Positions 6,398 through 15,466 are shown, counted from the first letter of the stretch. The stretch is 64,000 nt of DNA from Methylomagnum ishizawai (GCF_019670005.1 NZ_AP019783.1:3002150-3066149), one strand, 5' to 3'. Notes: generated by a model not told the origin, from the sequence alone. A program made the numbers and translations.

Positions 6398-6691
6398 ATG
6401 ACTTTCTTAACCATTGCCCAAGCCGCCAAGAAACTCAATATCAGCGAGGCCAGCGTGCGCCGCCACATTCCTTTGATCCGGGTCGGCAAGGCGTGCCTGC
6501 GGGTGGACGAACAAGTGCTAGAGGATTATCTTCGGGGGCGGCAAGCTGGCGAGTCCTCCACAACCACGGAGGAACCGACATGCGAAACGACAGCGACGGC
6601 ATCTATCAACGCCCCGACAGCCCGTACTGGTGGGTCTCATGGACGGACTCCCGAGGCGGCGCGGCTCGCCGCTCGACTCGGATTAAAGTAA
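6398..6691 (+). CDS. Excisionase-like MerR/HTH_17 protein
   Basis: This encodes 97 residues from the ATG at 6398. The N-terminal FLTIAQAAKKLNISEASVRR followed by HIPLIRVGKACLRVDEQVLEDYL is a winged helix-turn-helix of the excisionase/AlpA type, which bends DNA at attachment sites and helps the integrase direction switch. The last 36 codons overlap the integrase gene in another frame; this tail (Thr/Ala/Arg-rich) may be a by-product of the overlap rather than a folded part. It lies directly upstream of the integrase, as expected for a recombination-directionality factor. The ribosome-binding site is weak (AGTAGGCGAC). Confidence 0.7.
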   Translation: MTFLTIAQAAKKLNISEASVRRHIPLIRVGKACLRVDEQVLEDYLRGRQAGESSTTTEEPTCETTATASINAPTARTGGSHGRTPEAARLAARLGLK

Positions 6692-7653
6692 GCGCCGACC
6701 CCAAAGGCACCCAGGCCAGGAAGGCCAGGGCCGCAATGATGGCGGAAAGCGAACATCAAACCGACCCGGCCCCCGATGACTTTTCGTTTGACCGCTTGAT
6801 GAACCTGTACTTAGATCAAGAGGTAGCGAAAAGAGCGCTTAAAACCCAACGGGTATACCACTATATCATTGGGCGGTTATTCGAGCATTTCACCGGAATG
6901 GAAATGTCCGCTTTCAGGGCGGACACCGTGCGGCGCTATATCGAACGCCTTGAAGATGAGGGATTCGCCCGGAACACGATCCGGGGCGACATATCGTTAA
7001 TGAGCGCCGCCACCAATTGGGCTATCCACGAATTGGAATGGCCCATCCCCAACCCGTGGCACCGCCGCAAGCCAGCGGAACCGGAACCACGCAAGCGCTG
7101 GCTAACCACGGACGAAGCCGACAAGCTGCTAAACGCGGCGGAAGCGATGGGCCGGGAGAAGCCAGGACAATGGGCGTGGCTGGCGGACTATATCCGGCTG
7201 TGCCTGTACGCGGGGCTACGGAAGCAAGAGGCCAGCGACTTGACGTGGGACCGGATAGACCTGGAAGGCCGGGTAATCCGATTCTCGGGCAAGGACCAAA
7301 AAAACGGCAAGGCTCAATCGATCCCATTCAACCGGGAAGTCTGGGCGGCGCTGGCTAGGCGGCGGGCGGCAACAACGGGAGAACGGGTATTCCCAAAGGT
7401 CGCGCCCTGCCATGGCGTCCGAACGGCGGCTAGACGGGCTAAAGTGTTCGATGTGACCATCCATGATTTGCGGCGGACGTTCGGCTCATGGCTGGCACAG
7501 AAGGGCGTGCCAATCCAGCGGATTAGTCGATTGATGCGGCATAGCGGGGTGGCGGTGACGGATAGGGTTTATGCCCATCTTTCGACCGAAGCCCTGGCGG
7601 ACGCGGCGGCGGCGCTGGACGAAGCACCACCCCGTCTGCAAAGCGTGAAATAA
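6580..7653 (+). CDS. Tyrosine-type phage integrase
   Basis: This encodes 357 residues and catalyses integration and excision between att sites. The start at 6580 is supported by GGAGGAA at 6568-6574. A short Arm-type N-terminus (DGIYQRPDSPYWWVSW) precedes a SAM-like core-binding domain (about 60-150: FDRLMNLYLDQEV to LMSAATNWAIHE). The catalytic domain shows the first Arg in CLYAGLRKQEASDL, then HDLRR (His-x-x-Arg), RHSG and the nucleophile in DRVYAHLS. All expected active-site residues are present, so it should be active. It is the last gene of the element, 438 bp before flgB, so the attachment site should lie just beyond it. Confidence 0.92.
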   Translation: MRNDSDGIYQRPDSPYWWVSWTDSRGGAARRSTRIKVSADPKGTQARKARAAMMAESEHQTDPAPDDFSFDRLMNLYLDQEVAKRALKTQRVYHYIIGRLFEHFTGMEMSAFRADTVRRYIERLEDEGFARNTIRGDISLMSAATNWAIHELEWPIPNPWHRRKPAEPEPRKRWLTTDEADKLLNAAEAMGREKPGQWAWLADYIRLCLYAGLRKQEASDLTWDRIDLEGRVIRFSGKDQKNGKAQSIPFNREVWAALARRRAATTGERVFPKVAPCHGVRTAARRAKVFDVTIHDLRRTFGSWLAQKGVPIQRISRLMRHSGVAVTDRVYAHLSTEALADAAAALDEAPPRLQSVK

Positions 7654-7680
7654 AAAAAGTTTTCACGTTTTATTTCACGC
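7643..7680. repeat. 13-bp perfect inverted repeat at the integrase end
   Basis: GCGTGAAATAAAA (7643-7655) and its exact complement TTTTATTTCACGC (7668-7680) flank a 12-nt loop and overlap the integrase stop codon. AT-rich arms with A and T runs could terminate transcription in both directions, and they could also be a recombinase arm or core site near the attachment site. The left end of the element is outside the window, so the att core cannot be identified by comparison. Confidence 0.7.
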
Positions 7681-8041
7681 GAAAATATAAGCCATTGAGT
7701 GGAAAAGATATTCTCTTATCTGCGCGATTTCGTCGATGGGCAGGGCTTGGAGGCGGTCACGGCCCGTTATCTCGGCGGTTAGCGCGTTTCCGGGTTGGGT
7801 GGACGGAAACTTCCAACGGTACACCCATTGCGAAAATGCCTGGGCGGGAACGGAGCGCCGGGAATCCGTCACTGCTACCTTCGTAAATCCTGCCCACCCG
7901 CTCCGCGCCATCCGGCCCGCGACCGGATCGCGCCCCCGGCCCTCCGCACCTCATATCTCTTTAAATTCAAATAATTAGCCAGGACAAACCGTCCCGGAAC
8001 CCGTCCTCCCCACACGTCCGAATTCCGCCATTCCCCTCCCG
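7681..8041. other. Phage-chromosome boundary gap, no supported gene
   Basis: This is 361 bases between the integrase hairpin and the flagellar promoter. It must contain the right junction of the element. A minus-strand frame of 78 codons (7675-7911) ends inside the hairpin but has no ribosome-binding site and no recognisable family; it could be the disrupted end of a chromosomal gene. An AT-rich stretch at about 7955-7978 precedes the flagellar promoter. Nothing else stands out. Confidence 0.4.
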
Positions 8042-8057
8042 TGGCACGGCTTCTGCA
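8042..8057 (+). promoter_or_regulatory. Sigma-54 promoter of the flg operon
   Basis: TGGCACGGCTTCTGCA fits the -24/-12 consensus TGGCAC-N5-TTGCA with one mismatch. The invariant GG (8043-8044) and GC (8055-8056) are separated by exactly 10 bp. It lies 34 bp upstream of the flgB ATG on the correct strand. Sigma-54 promoters driven by a FleQ/FlrA-type activator commonly control the rod-hook operon of polar-flagellated gammaproteobacteria; the activator is not in this window. Confidence 0.85.
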
Positions 8058-8090
8058 AAATCCGCCGCAACCGTACACGAGGATTCCGAC

Positions 8091-8492
8091 ATGGGCAGCA
8101 TCAGTTTCGCCAACGCGCTAGGCATCCACCCGCTCGCGCTCAAACTGCGCGACCGCCGCACCGAACTCCTGGCCTCCAATCTGGCGAATGTCGATACCCC
8201 CCACTACAAGGCCCGCGATATCGATTTCCGCAAGGTGCTGAAGGGCGTGACCGACCCCGATCCCGCGCTCGGCCTGAGCCTGACCCACCCCGCCCACATC
8301 GATATCGACCACATCCCCAAGGAACCCCCGACCCTCTACCGCATCCCGGCCCAGCCCAGCATGGACGGCAACACCGTGGAATCGGAGCAGGAACATGTCC
8401 GTTTCGGCGAAAACGCCCTGCAATACGAAGCTTCGCTGAACTTCGTCGGCAGCGATTTCGCCGGCCTCAAAACCGCCATCAAAGGAGAATAA
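8091..8492 (+). CDS. flgB: Flagellar proximal rod protein FlgB
   Basis: This is a 133-residue rod component exported by the flagellar type III apparatus. The N-terminal rod signature LLASNLANVDTPHYKARDID (residues about 24-43) is diagnostic of the rod/hook family, and the total length is normal for FlgB. A C-terminal segment (YEASLNFVGSDFAGLKTAIK) forms the partner coiled-coil helix. It is the first gene of the operon, 34 bp behind a sigma-54 promoter, with AGGAT before the ATG. flgC follows after 2 nt. Confidence 0.96.
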   Translation: MGSISFANALGIHPLALKLRDRRTELLASNLANVDTPHYKARDIDFRKVLKGVTDPDPALGLSLTHPAHIDIDHIPKEPPTLYRIPAQPSMDGNTVESEQEHVRFGENALQYEASLNFVGSDFAGLKTAIKGE

Positions 8493-8494
8493 CC

Positions 8495-8932
8495 ATGCCT
8501 TCCTTCAAGATTTTCGACATCGCCAGTTCCGGCATGGCGGCGCAGACCGTGCGCCTCAACCTGGTGGCGAGCAACCTCGCCAACGCCGAAACCGTCAGCA
8601 GCAGCATCAACAACACCTACCGCTCGCGCCAGCCGGTGTTCGCGGCCCAGCTCAAAGACGCCCTGGGCCAAAGGGTGGACAAGGGCCAGGCCGACGAAGC
8701 CGTGGGCGTCGAGGTCTTGGGCGTGGTGGAGAGCCAGACGCCGATGCGGGTGGAATACGTCCCCAGCCATCCCTTGGCCAATAAGGACGGTTATATCTTC
8801 CGGCCCAACGTCAACCCCATCGAAGAACTCACCAACATGATGTCCGCCTCGCGTTCCTACCAGGACAACACCGAGGTGGTGAACACCGCCAAGCAACTGA
8901 TGCTGCAAACCCTGCGCATGGGCCAAGCCTAA
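8495..8932 (+). CDS. flgC: Flagellar proximal rod protein FlgC
   Basis: This encodes 145 residues of the proximal rod. The N-terminus carries the rod motif (LVASNLANAETVSSSINNTY), and the C-terminus has the typical PNVNPIEELTNMMSASRSYQ followed by a helix ending in LRMGQA, matching FlgC in order and length. It starts 2 nt after flgB with AAAGGAGAATAACC as a strong ribosome-binding site. It stacks on FlgB in the rod built across the periplasm. Confidence 0.97.
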   Translation: MPSFKIFDIASSGMAAQTVRLNLVASNLANAETVSSSINNTYRSRQPVFAAQLKDALGQRVDKGQADEAVGVEVLGVVESQTPMRVEYVPSHPLANKDGYIFRPNVNPIEELTNMMSASRSYQDNTEVVNTAKQLMLQTLRMGQA

Positions 8933-8944
8933 GGAGCAACCGCC

Positions 8945-9628
8945 ATGGCCGTGGATACCAATACCTTGCAAGCCCTGGGGCTCTCGCCCGCCGCGACGGC
9001 GGCGGCGAGCGGCACCCGCACCGCCAACAACAAGCTGGTCAGCCAGGACCAATTCCTCAAGCTGATGACCGCCCAGCTCAACAACCAAAACCCGATGAGC
9101 CCGCAGGACAGCACCCAATTCCTCAGCCAGATGGCCCAGTTCAGCATGGTCAGCGGCATCCAGGATTTGCAGTCCTCGTTCAACAGCTTTTCCGGCGCGA
9201 TCCAACAAAACCAATCGCTGTCGGCGTCCAATCTGGTCGGGCATTCGGCTTCGGTCGCCTCGGACAAGGCGATGCTGCCGGGCAATGGCACGCTGAAGGG
9301 CGAGATGGTGCTGCCCGCCGCCGCTTCCGCGGTGACGCTGCGGATCACCGACAGCAGCGGAACCTTGATGAAGGTGGAAAACCTGGGACCGCAAAGCCAA
9401 GGCAACCTACCCTTCGCCTGGGACGGCACCCAGGACGGCGGCGGCCTGGCCCAGCCGGGGCTTTACACCGTCAAGGCCGAGGCGGTCATCGGCGGCCAAA
9501 CCACGGCCCTGACCACCCAGGCCACCGCGCCAGTGACCGGCGTGACCCTGGGCGGGGCCAAGGGGATGCAGGTGGAACTGCAAGGGCTCGGCAGCTACGC
9601 CCTGAGCGATATCCAATCCGTGAATTAA
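8945..9628 (+). CDS. flgD: Hook assembly scaffold (capping) protein FlgD
   Basis: This is a 227-residue scaffold that caps the growing hook and promotes FlgE polymerisation, and is then discarded. The segment QDQFLKLMTAQLNNQNPMSP is the conserved FlgD N-terminal motif, followed by a QMAQFSMVSGIQDL helix. The C-terminal half is a FlgD Ig-like/tudor-type region with LPFAWDGTQDGGGLAQPGLY, typical of the FlgD Ig domain. It lies 12 nt after flgC. Confidence 0.95.
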   Translation: MAVDTNTLQALGLSPAATAAASGTRTANNKLVSQDQFLKLMTAQLNNQNPMSPQDSTQFLSQMAQFSMVSGIQDLQSSFNSFSGAIQQNQSLSASNLVGHSASVASDKAMLPGNGTLKGEMVLPAAASAVTLRITDSSGTLMKVENLGPQSQGNLPFAWDGTQDGGGLAQPGLYTVKAEAVIGGQTTALTTQATAPVTGVTLGGAKGMQVELQGLGSYALSDIQSVN

Positions 9629-9652
9629 CCCGAACGACACGAGGTCGCCCCC

Positions 9653-10921
9653 ATGAGCTTCAGCATCGCCCTCAGCGGACTCACCGCCGCCCAGAACCTC
9701 CTCTCCGTGACCGGCAACAATATCGCCAACGCCAATAGCACGGGCTTCAAGGAATCGCGCTCGGAATTCGCGGATATGTACGCCAGCACCTTCGCCAATA
9801 TCACGGCGACCACGCCGGGGATGGGCGTGCGTATCGCCAACGACGCCCAGCAATTCCGCCAAGGCACCCTGGACAGCACCGGCAACACCCTGGATTTGGG
9901 CATCAATGGCGAAGGTTTCTTCGTGCTGGGCCAGAGCCTCGATAACACCCAAGCCCAGCTCTACAGCCGCAACGGCACATTCCACGCCAACCAGGACGGC
10001 TACGTGGTGAATAACGACAACCAGCCCTTGCTGCTCCACACCGCCAATGGCGACACCGCCGCCGCCGGCTTCAGCAGTTCGCTACAAGCCCTGCGGCTCG
10101 ACACCACGCAAAGCGCCCCCCAGGCCACCACGACCGTCAACGAATCGGTGAACCTGAATTCCAACAGCAAGACCCCGGTGGACGCCAACGGCGCCACCCT
10201 GGCCTTCAACGCCAACGACGCGACCACCTACAACTGGTCGAACGCCATCACCACCTATGATTCGCTGGGCGATAGCCATCTGGTGACCAATTATTTCGTG
10301 AAGGATTTGAACACCGCCGGGCAGTGGAACATGTACAGCGCCATCGACGGCACCGTCCTTTCGACCACCTCGACCCCGCTGGCCTTCGACAGCAACGGCA
10401 ACCTGACCAATGTCAACGGGGCCGCCTCGACCACGCTCGCCCTGCCCGAATACACCATCCCCGACAGCAACGCCGCCGCGCTCAACATCACCCTGGATCT
10501 GGCCAAAAGCACCCAGCTGTCGGGAAGCTCCAGGGTGCTCGGCGTCACCCAGGACGGCTTGCCGGTCGGCAACCTGAGCGGGGTCAGCATCGACAAAACC
10601 GGCATCGTCTCCGCCAATTACAGCAACGGCGCGACCAAGACCCTGGGCCAAGTGGCCCTGGCCCGGTTCCAGAACGTGCAGGGCTTGCAGAAGATCGGCG
10701 ACACCGAATGGACCCAGACCATCAACTCCGGCCCGGCCATCATCGGCGAGGCCGGGACCAGCGGTTTCGGGGCGGTCAATTCGGGTTCCCTGGAACAATC
10801 GAACGTGGACATCGCCCAGCAGCTCATCAAGCTGATCGTGGCCCAGCAGTCCTACCAAGCCAATGCCCAAAGCATCACCACCGAGAACCAGGCCATCGAT
10901 TCGGTCCTGAACATCCGCTGA
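9653..10921 (+). CDS. flgE: Flagellar hook protein FlgE
   Basis: This is the 422-residue hook subunit. The N-terminal MSFSIALSGLTAAQNLLSVT is followed by NNIANANSTGFKESR, and the C-terminal EQSNVDIAQQLIKLIVAQQS is followed by YQANAQ; these are the paired coiled-coil termini of hook proteins. The middle (about 80-340) is a Ser/Thr/Asn-rich D1-D2 beta region with few charged residues, as expected for surface-exposed hook domains. The length is close to the usual 400. It is preceded by flgD and followed after 40 nt by flgF. Confidence 0.97.
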   Translation: MSFSIALSGLTAAQNLLSVTGNNIANANSTGFKESRSEFADMYASTFANITATTPGMGVRIANDAQQFRQGTLDSTGNTLDLGINGEGFFVLGQSLDNTQAQLYSRNGTFHANQDGYVVNNDNQPLLLHTANGDTAAAGFSSSLQALRLDTTQSAPQATTTVNESVNLNSNSKTPVDANGATLAFNANDATTYNWSNAITTYDSLGDSHLVTNYFVKDLNTAGQWNMYSAIDGTVLSTTSTPLAFDSNGNLTNVNGAASTTLALPEYTIPDSNAAALNITLDLAKSTQLSGSSRVLGVTQDGLPVGNLSGVSIDKTGIVSANYSNGATKTLGQVALARFQNVQGLQKIGDTEWTQTINSGPAIIGEAGTSGFGAVNSGSLEQSNVDIAQQLIKLIVAQQSYQANAQSITTENQAIDSVLNIR

Positions 10922-10961
10922 TCGGGGTGGGCGCAAGCATTCATAGAGAGGAGCCAAGACC

Positions 10962-11702
10962 ATGGACCGCGGCCTTTACATCGCGATGAGCGGTGCCAAG
11001 CAAATCCTGCATTCCCAGGATTCCAACTCCAACAACCTCGCGAACGCCAACACCACCGGCTTCCGCGCCGACCTCGACCAATTCAGGACCATGCCGATGT
11101 TCGGCGTGGGCCATCCCAGCCGGGTCTACGCGATGTCGGAGCGGCCCGGCGTCAACTTTTCGGCGGCGGCTTTGCAAACCACGGGACGGGAATTGGACGT
11201 GGCCATCGATGGCGAGGGCTGGATCGCCGTGCAATCCAAGGACGGCAGCGAGGCCTATACCCGGGCAGGGGACTTGCATATCACCGCCCAAGGACAATTG
11301 GTGACGGGCAACGGACTCCAGGTCATGGGCAACAACGGCCCCATCGCCATCCCGCCGCAGGAAAAGATCGAGATCGACCGCGACGGCAGCATCAACATCG
11401 TGCCGCAGGCCACGCCCATCGCCAACCTGGCCGTGATCGACCGGATCAAGCTGGTGAAGCCGCCCTTGGACCAGATGGAAAAAGGCACCGACGGCCTGTT
11501 CCGGGTCAAGGGCGGACAACCCGCCCCCGCCGACGCCGGCGTGAAGCTGACCACGGGCACCCTGGAAGGCAGCAATGTCAGCACGGTCGGCGAGATGGTG
11601 CAGATGATCCAACTGGCCCGGCAGTTCGAGCATCAGATCAAGATGATGAAGACCATCGACGAGGATGGCGGGGCCAGCGCCCAGATCATGCGGATGGGCT
11701 GA
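10962..11702 (+). CDS. flgF: Flagellar proximal rod protein FlgF
   Basis: This encodes 246 residues. It starts MDRGLYIAMSGAKQILHSQD with NNLANANTTGFRADLDQFRT, the FlgF-type rod motif. The central DVAIDGEGWIAVQSKDGSEA and the C-terminal TLEGSNVSTVGEMVQMIQLA are the conserved FlgF/G pattern. The length fits FlgF (about 250) rather than FlgG (about 260). A GAGAGGAG ribosome-binding site lies upstream. It joins the proximal to the distal rod. Confidence 0.96.
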   Translation: MDRGLYIAMSGAKQILHSQDSNSNNLANANTTGFRADLDQFRTMPMFGVGHPSRVYAMSERPGVNFSAAALQTTGRELDVAIDGEGWIAVQSKDGSEAYTRAGDLHITAQGQLVTGNGLQVMGNNGPIAIPPQEKIEIDRDGSINIVPQATPIANLAVIDRIKLVKPPLDQMEKGTDGLFRVKGGQPAPADAGVKLTTGTLEGSNVSTVGEMVQMIQLARQFEHQIKMMKTIDEDGGASAQIMRMG

Positions 11703-11745
11703 AGCGACCCAAGAACACGACCGAACCACACCATAGGCAACGACC

Positions 11746-12534
11746 ATGACCACCCCCTCCCTCTGGATCGCCAAAACCGGCCTCGACGCCCAGCAAACCC
11801 AAATGGCGGTGATCTCCAACAACCTCGCCAACAGCAACACCTACGGGTTCAAGAAGGAGCGTGCCTTGTTCGAGGACTTGCTGTACCAGAACGTCCGCCA
11901 GGTCGGCGCCCAATCCACCCAGAACACCACCCTGCCCTCCGGCCTGCAACTCGGCACCGGCGTCCGCACCGTCGCCACCGAGAAAATCCACACCCAGGGC
12001 AATATCGTCCAGACCCAGAATTCCCTCGACATGGCGATCAATGGCCGGGGTTATTTCCAAATCCTGATGCCCGACGGCAGCATTTCCTATAGCCGCGACG
12101 GCAGCTTCAAGCTGGATTCCAACGGCCAGATCGTCACCAACGGCGGCTACGCCCTGGAACCCGCCATGACCGTACCGCAAGGGGCGCAAAGCATCACCGT
12201 CGGCACCGATGGCACGGTGTCGGTCCTCTCGCCCGGCAACACCGCGCCCACCGTGATCGGCAATCTCCAAATCGCCGATTTCGTGAATCCCACCGGGTTG
12301 CAGCCGGTGGGCGAAAACCTGTTCAAGGAATCCCTGGCCAGCGGCGCCCCCATCGTCGCCACCCCCGGCCAGGACGGCGCTGGCTCCATCCAACAAGGAG
12401 CGCTGGAAACCTCCAACGTCAACGTGGTGGAAGAGCTGGTCAATATGATCGAGACCCAACGGGCCTACGAGATGAACTCCAAGGCCATCTCCACCACCGA
12501 CCAGATGTTGAGCTTCGCCTCCAACAATATGTAA
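11746..12534 (+). CDS. flgG: Flagellar distal rod protein FlgG
   Basis: This is the 262-residue distal rod subunit. It begins with [20 protein letters not shown] and [20 protein letters not shown], and closes with [20 protein letters not shown] followed by [10 protein letters not shown], the invariant FlgG C-terminal signature. The length is the family norm. It lies 43 nt after flgF and 11 nt before flgH, so the L- and P-ring genes that surround this rod part follow directly. Confidence 0.97.
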   Translation: MTTPSLWIAKTGLDAQQTQMAVISNNLANSNTYGFKKERALFEDLLYQNVRQVGAQSTQNTTLPSGLQLGTGVRTVATEKIHTQGNIVQTQNSLDMAINGRGYFQILMPDGSISYSRDGSFKLDSNGQIVTNGGYALEPAMTVPQGAQSITVGTDGTVSVLSPGNTAPTVIGNLQIADFVNPTGLQPVGENLFKESLASGAPIVATPGQDGAGSIQQGALETSNVNVVEELVNMIETQRAYEMNSKAISTTDQMLSFASNNM

Positions 12535-12545
12535 GGACCGCCGCC

Positions 12546-13238
12546 ATGACCGCCTTCCGCGCTTCCGCCCACTCCGCCCTGTGCGCGTGCTTGCTGCTGA
12601 CCGGCTGCGCCGACCTGCTGCATCCGCCGCCCAAGCGCGACCCCAACTACGCCCCCACCCGCGCCGAGGATTCGACGCCGCCCTTGACCAATATGGGCGC
12701 GATCTTCCAACCGGGCTACGAAATCCGCTTGTTCGAGGACGCCAAGGCCCGCCGGATCGGCGACACCCTGACCATCCTCCTGAGCGAGCAGACCAAGGCC
12801 CAGAAGAGCGCCGACAGCAGCGCCAGCCGCGAAGGCACCACCACGGTGGACGCCCCGGTGATCCTGGGCCAGCAAGCCGCGCAAATCCTCGGCCACAGCC
12901 TGGAAAGCAGCCTGAAGGCCAGCAACGATTTCACCGGCAAGGGCACCAGCAACCAGAACAACGCCCTGACCGGCAGCATCAGCGTGACCGTGGTCGAGGT
13001 CTTGCCCAACGGCAACCTCCGCATCCAGGGCGAAAAGCGCCTGGGACTCAACCAGGGCAACGAATACATCAAGCTGTCCGGCATCGTGCGCCCCATCGAC
13101 ATCGACCCCGCCAACACCGTGGATTCCAGCAAGGTGGCCGACGCCACCATGATCTACAACGGCGAGGGCCAGATCGACGACGCCAACCGCATGGGCTGGC
13201 TGCAACGCTTCTTCACCAGCGTCATCTTCCCTTATTGA
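12546..13238 (+). CDS. flgH: Flagellar L-ring lipoprotein FlgH
   Basis: This is a 230-residue outer-membrane ring subunit. A signal peptide ends in the lipobox LLTGC (Cys at about 21), so the mature protein is a lipoprotein. Conserved FlgH segments are visible: [40 protein letters not shown] and the final [20 protein letters not shown]. The N-terminus contains a Pro-rich spacer after the lipidation site. The stop codon overlaps the first possible flgI start (TGATG). Confidence 0.97.
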   Translation: MTAFRASAHSALCACLLLTGCADLLHPPPKRDPNYAPTRAEDSTPPLTNMGAIFQPGYEIRLFEDAKARRIGDTLTILLSEQTKAQKSADSSASREGTTTVDAPVILGQQAAQILGHSLESSLKASNDFTGKGTSNQNNALTGSISVTVVEVLPNGNLRIQGEKRLGLNQGNEYIKLSGIVRPIDIDPANTVDSSKVADATMIYNGEGQIDDANRMGWLQRFFTSVIFPY

Positions 13239-13255
13239 TGCCCCGAGAATCGGCC

Positions 13256-14398
13256 ATGAACACCCACACATTCCCATCCACCGCGGCCCGTCTCCGGCCT
13301 TGGCTGCGCGCTTTGCTCGCGGCCTTGGCGCTCTCGGGGTTCGCCGCCAGCGTCCAGGCCGAGCGGGTCAAGGATATCGCCGGTGTGGCCGGGGTCCGCA
13401 GCAACCAATTGATCGGCTATGGCCTCGTGGTCGGCCTCACCGGCACCGGCGACAAGAACCCCAACCGCTTCACCAGCCAGACCCTCCGCGACATGCTGCT
13501 GCAAATGAACATACAACTGCCCGCCGGGCTGGACCTCAAGTCCCGCAACGTGGCGGCGGTGTCGGTGCAAGCCGAGTTGCCGCCGTTCTCCAAACCGGGC
13601 CAGACCATCGATGTCACCGTGGCCTCCTTGGGCGATTCCAAGAGCCTCCGGGGCGGCAGCCTGCTGATGACCCCGCTCAAAGGCGCGGACGGCCAAATCT
13701 ACGCCATCGCCCAGGGCAACCTGGTGGTGGGCGGACTCGCCGCCCAAGGGCTGGACGGCTCCAAGATCACCGTGAACGTACCCAGCGCGGGCCGCATCCC
13801 CAACGGGGCCACGGTCGAGCGCGAAGTGCCGACCGGCTTCGCCCAGGGCGGGCATATCCTCCTGAACCTGCACAATCCCGATTTCACCACCGCCAACCGG
13901 CTGGCCGAGGAAATCAACCGCACCTATGGCGGCGAAGTGGCCCGCCCCATCGACGCCGCCACGGTCCAGGTCCAAGCCCCCCGCGATCCCTCGCAGCGGG
14001 TGTCGTTCACCTCCATGGTCGAGAATCTGGAAATCTCCCCCGGCGAAACCCCGGCCAAGATCATCGTCAACTCGCGCACCGGCACCGTGGTCATCAGCAG
14101 CCATGTCAGGGTCCAGCCCGCCGCCGTCACCCACGGCAACCTGTCGGTGACGATCAGCGAAAAGCCGGTGGTGAGCCAGCCCGGCCCCTTCTCCAACGGC
14201 CAGACGGCGGTGGTGCCGCGTTCCGATATTTCGGTGAAGGAGGACGCCAACCGCATGTTCGTGTTCAATCCGGGCGTATCGCTGGACGAGATCGTGAAGG
14301 CGGTCAACAACGTGGGCGCGGCCCCCAGCGACCTGGTCGCCATCCTCGAAGCCCTCAAGAGCGCCGGGGCGCTCAGGGCCGAACTCATCGTCATCTAA
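13256..14398 (+). CDS. flgI: Flagellar P-ring protein FlgI
   Basis: This is a 380-residue periplasmic ring subunit. The ATG at 13256 gives a standard signal peptide (basic start, then [19 protein letters not shown] with cleavage before ERVKDIA). An alternative ATG at 13238 overlaps the flgH stop and would add six residues. The mature start [20 protein letters not shown] with [12 protein letters not shown] is the family signature, and [20 protein letters not shown] with [19 protein letters not shown] at the end is equally typical. It needs the chaperone FlgA, which is not encoded beside this operon. Confidence 0.96.
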   Translation: MNTHTFPSTAARLRPWLRALLAALALSGFAASVQAERVKDIAGVAGVRSNQLIGYGLVVGLTGTGDKNPNRFTSQTLRDMLLQMNIQLPAGLDLKSRNVAAVSVQAELPPFSKPGQTIDVTVASLGDSKSLRGGSLLMTPLKGADGQIYAIAQGNLVVGGLAAQGLDGSKITVNVPSAGRIPNGATVEREVPTGFAQGGHILLNLHNPDFTTANRLAEEINRTYGGEVARPIDAATVQVQAPRDPSQRVSFTSMVENLEISPGETPAKIIVNSRTGTVVISSHVRVQPAAVTHGNLSVTISEKPVVSQPGPFSNGQTAVVPRSDISVKEDANRMFVFNPGVSLDEIVKAVNNVGAAPSDLVAILEALKSAGALRAELIVI

Positions 14399-14410
14399 GG
14401 GGATGCGGCC

Positions 14411-15322
14411 ATGATCAAATCCGGCGGCTTGGCCGATGTCTACACCGATTTCAAAGGCACGGCGGCGCTCCGCACCCAGGCCAAGCAAGACCCCAAGGCG
14501 GCGCTGAAGGAAACCGCCCAGCAATTCGAGTCGCTGTTCGTGCAGATGGCGCTGAAAAGCATGCGGCAGGCCACGCTGAAATCCGGCCTGACCGACAGCC
14601 CGCAATCCGAGACCTTCCAGGAAATGCACGACCAGCAACTGGCCGTGGAATTGGGCAAGCATTCCAAGCTGGGCATCGCCAACATGCTGGAACGGCAACT
14701 CGGTGGCGGCGCGGCCCCATCCAACGGCCTGAACGGCAAGACCCTGGACGATTACCGGCAAACACCCTACTACCGTCCGCGCGGCATGGCGGCGGGCGTC
14801 CAGCACACCGGCGGTAACGCTCGAACGGACCTGCCGACCCCGGACCCCGGTTCCGGCGAATTCGACCATCGGGATCAATTCGTGGCGGCGGTCTGGCCCC
14901 ACGCCCAGAAAGCGGCGGCGGAAATCGGCGTCGATCCCAAGCTCCTGGTGGCCCAGGCCGCGCTGGAAACCGGCTGGGGCAAATCCCGCAACGGCAACAA
15001 CCTGTTCGGCATCAAGGCCGACCGCCATTGGCAAGGCGCGAGATCGACCGCCAACACCACCGAATTCGTCGGCGGTGCCCAGGTGCGGGAGCAAGCCGCG
15101 TTCCGGGCCTATGGCAGCCCCGCCGACAGCTTCCGGGACTACGTCGGCTTCCTCAAGAGCAACCCGCGCTACCAGGAGGCTTTGCAGCACGCCGAGAACC
15201 CGCGCCAATTCATCGCCGGGCTACAGAAAGCGGGTTATGCCACCGACCCGGCCTATGCGCGGAAAGTGATGGCGATCTACCAGGACGGCGACGCCTTCGA
15301 TCAGGTGCCGGAGATTTTTTGA
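14411..15322 (+). CDS. flgJ: Peptidoglycan hydrolase/rod-assembly protein FlgJ
   Basis: This is a 303-residue two-domain FlgJ. Residues about 20-100 form the rod-binding domain (KETAQQFESLFVQMALKSMR is the signature). A variable linker of about 45 residues follows, then a GH73 glucosaminidase domain beginning near 155, with the catalytic Glu in QAALETGWGKS (about residue 185) and the conserved NLFGIKAD and FRAYGSPADSFRDYVGFL motifs. It locally opens the cell wall for the rod. It lies 12 nt after flgI, in the usual order. Confidence 0.96.
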   Translation: MIKSGGLADVYTDFKGTAALRTQAKQDPKAALKETAQQFESLFVQMALKSMRQATLKSGLTDSPQSETFQEMHDQQLAVELGKHSKLGIANMLERQLGGGAAPSNGLNGKTLDDYRQTPYYRPRGMAAGVQHTGGNARTDLPTPDPGSGEFDHRDQFVAAVWPHAQKAAAEIGVDPKLLVAQAALETGWGKSRNGNNLFGIKADRHWQGARSTANTTEFVGGAQVREQAAFRAYGSPADSFRDYVGFLKSNPRYQEALQHAENPRQFIAGLQKAGYATDPAYARKVMAIYQDGDAFDQVPEIF

Positions 15323-15398
15323 ACGCGAAGCGGGCTGGCGTGAAAACCTCGGTCCGCGCCCCAGGGAATGGCGGCAACCTCAGGAAAGGCGCAAGGAG

Positions 15399-15406
15399 GC
15401 CGATAG
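15399..15406 (+). promoter_or_regulatory. Weak candidate sigma-28 -10 element before flgK
   Basis: GCCGATAG matches 7 of 8 bases of the FliA -10 consensus GCCGATAA and lies 60 bp upstream of flgK, a gene often controlled by FliA. The -35 region (around 15380-15387) matches the TAAA consensus poorly, so this is tentative. The 144-bp flgJ-flgK gap is the largest in the operon, which makes an internal promoter plausible. Confidence 0.3.
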
Positions 15407-15466
15407 CTTCAGGTGGGATAATGGCTTGCCACGGGCGCAAACCCCGCGGCCCCCAAGGTGGAACCC

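Noticed and set aside
7675..7911. Minus-strand frame of 78 codons at the phage-chromosome boundary
   Set aside because: It has no ribosome-binding site and no recognisable family, and it ends inside the integrase hairpin. It may be a fragment of a disrupted gene but cannot be supported.
12581..13255. Long upstream extension of the flgI frame through flgH
   Set aside because: The extension is out-of-frame flgH sequence (Arg/Gln/Pro-rich). The signal peptide places the flgI start at 13256 or 13238.
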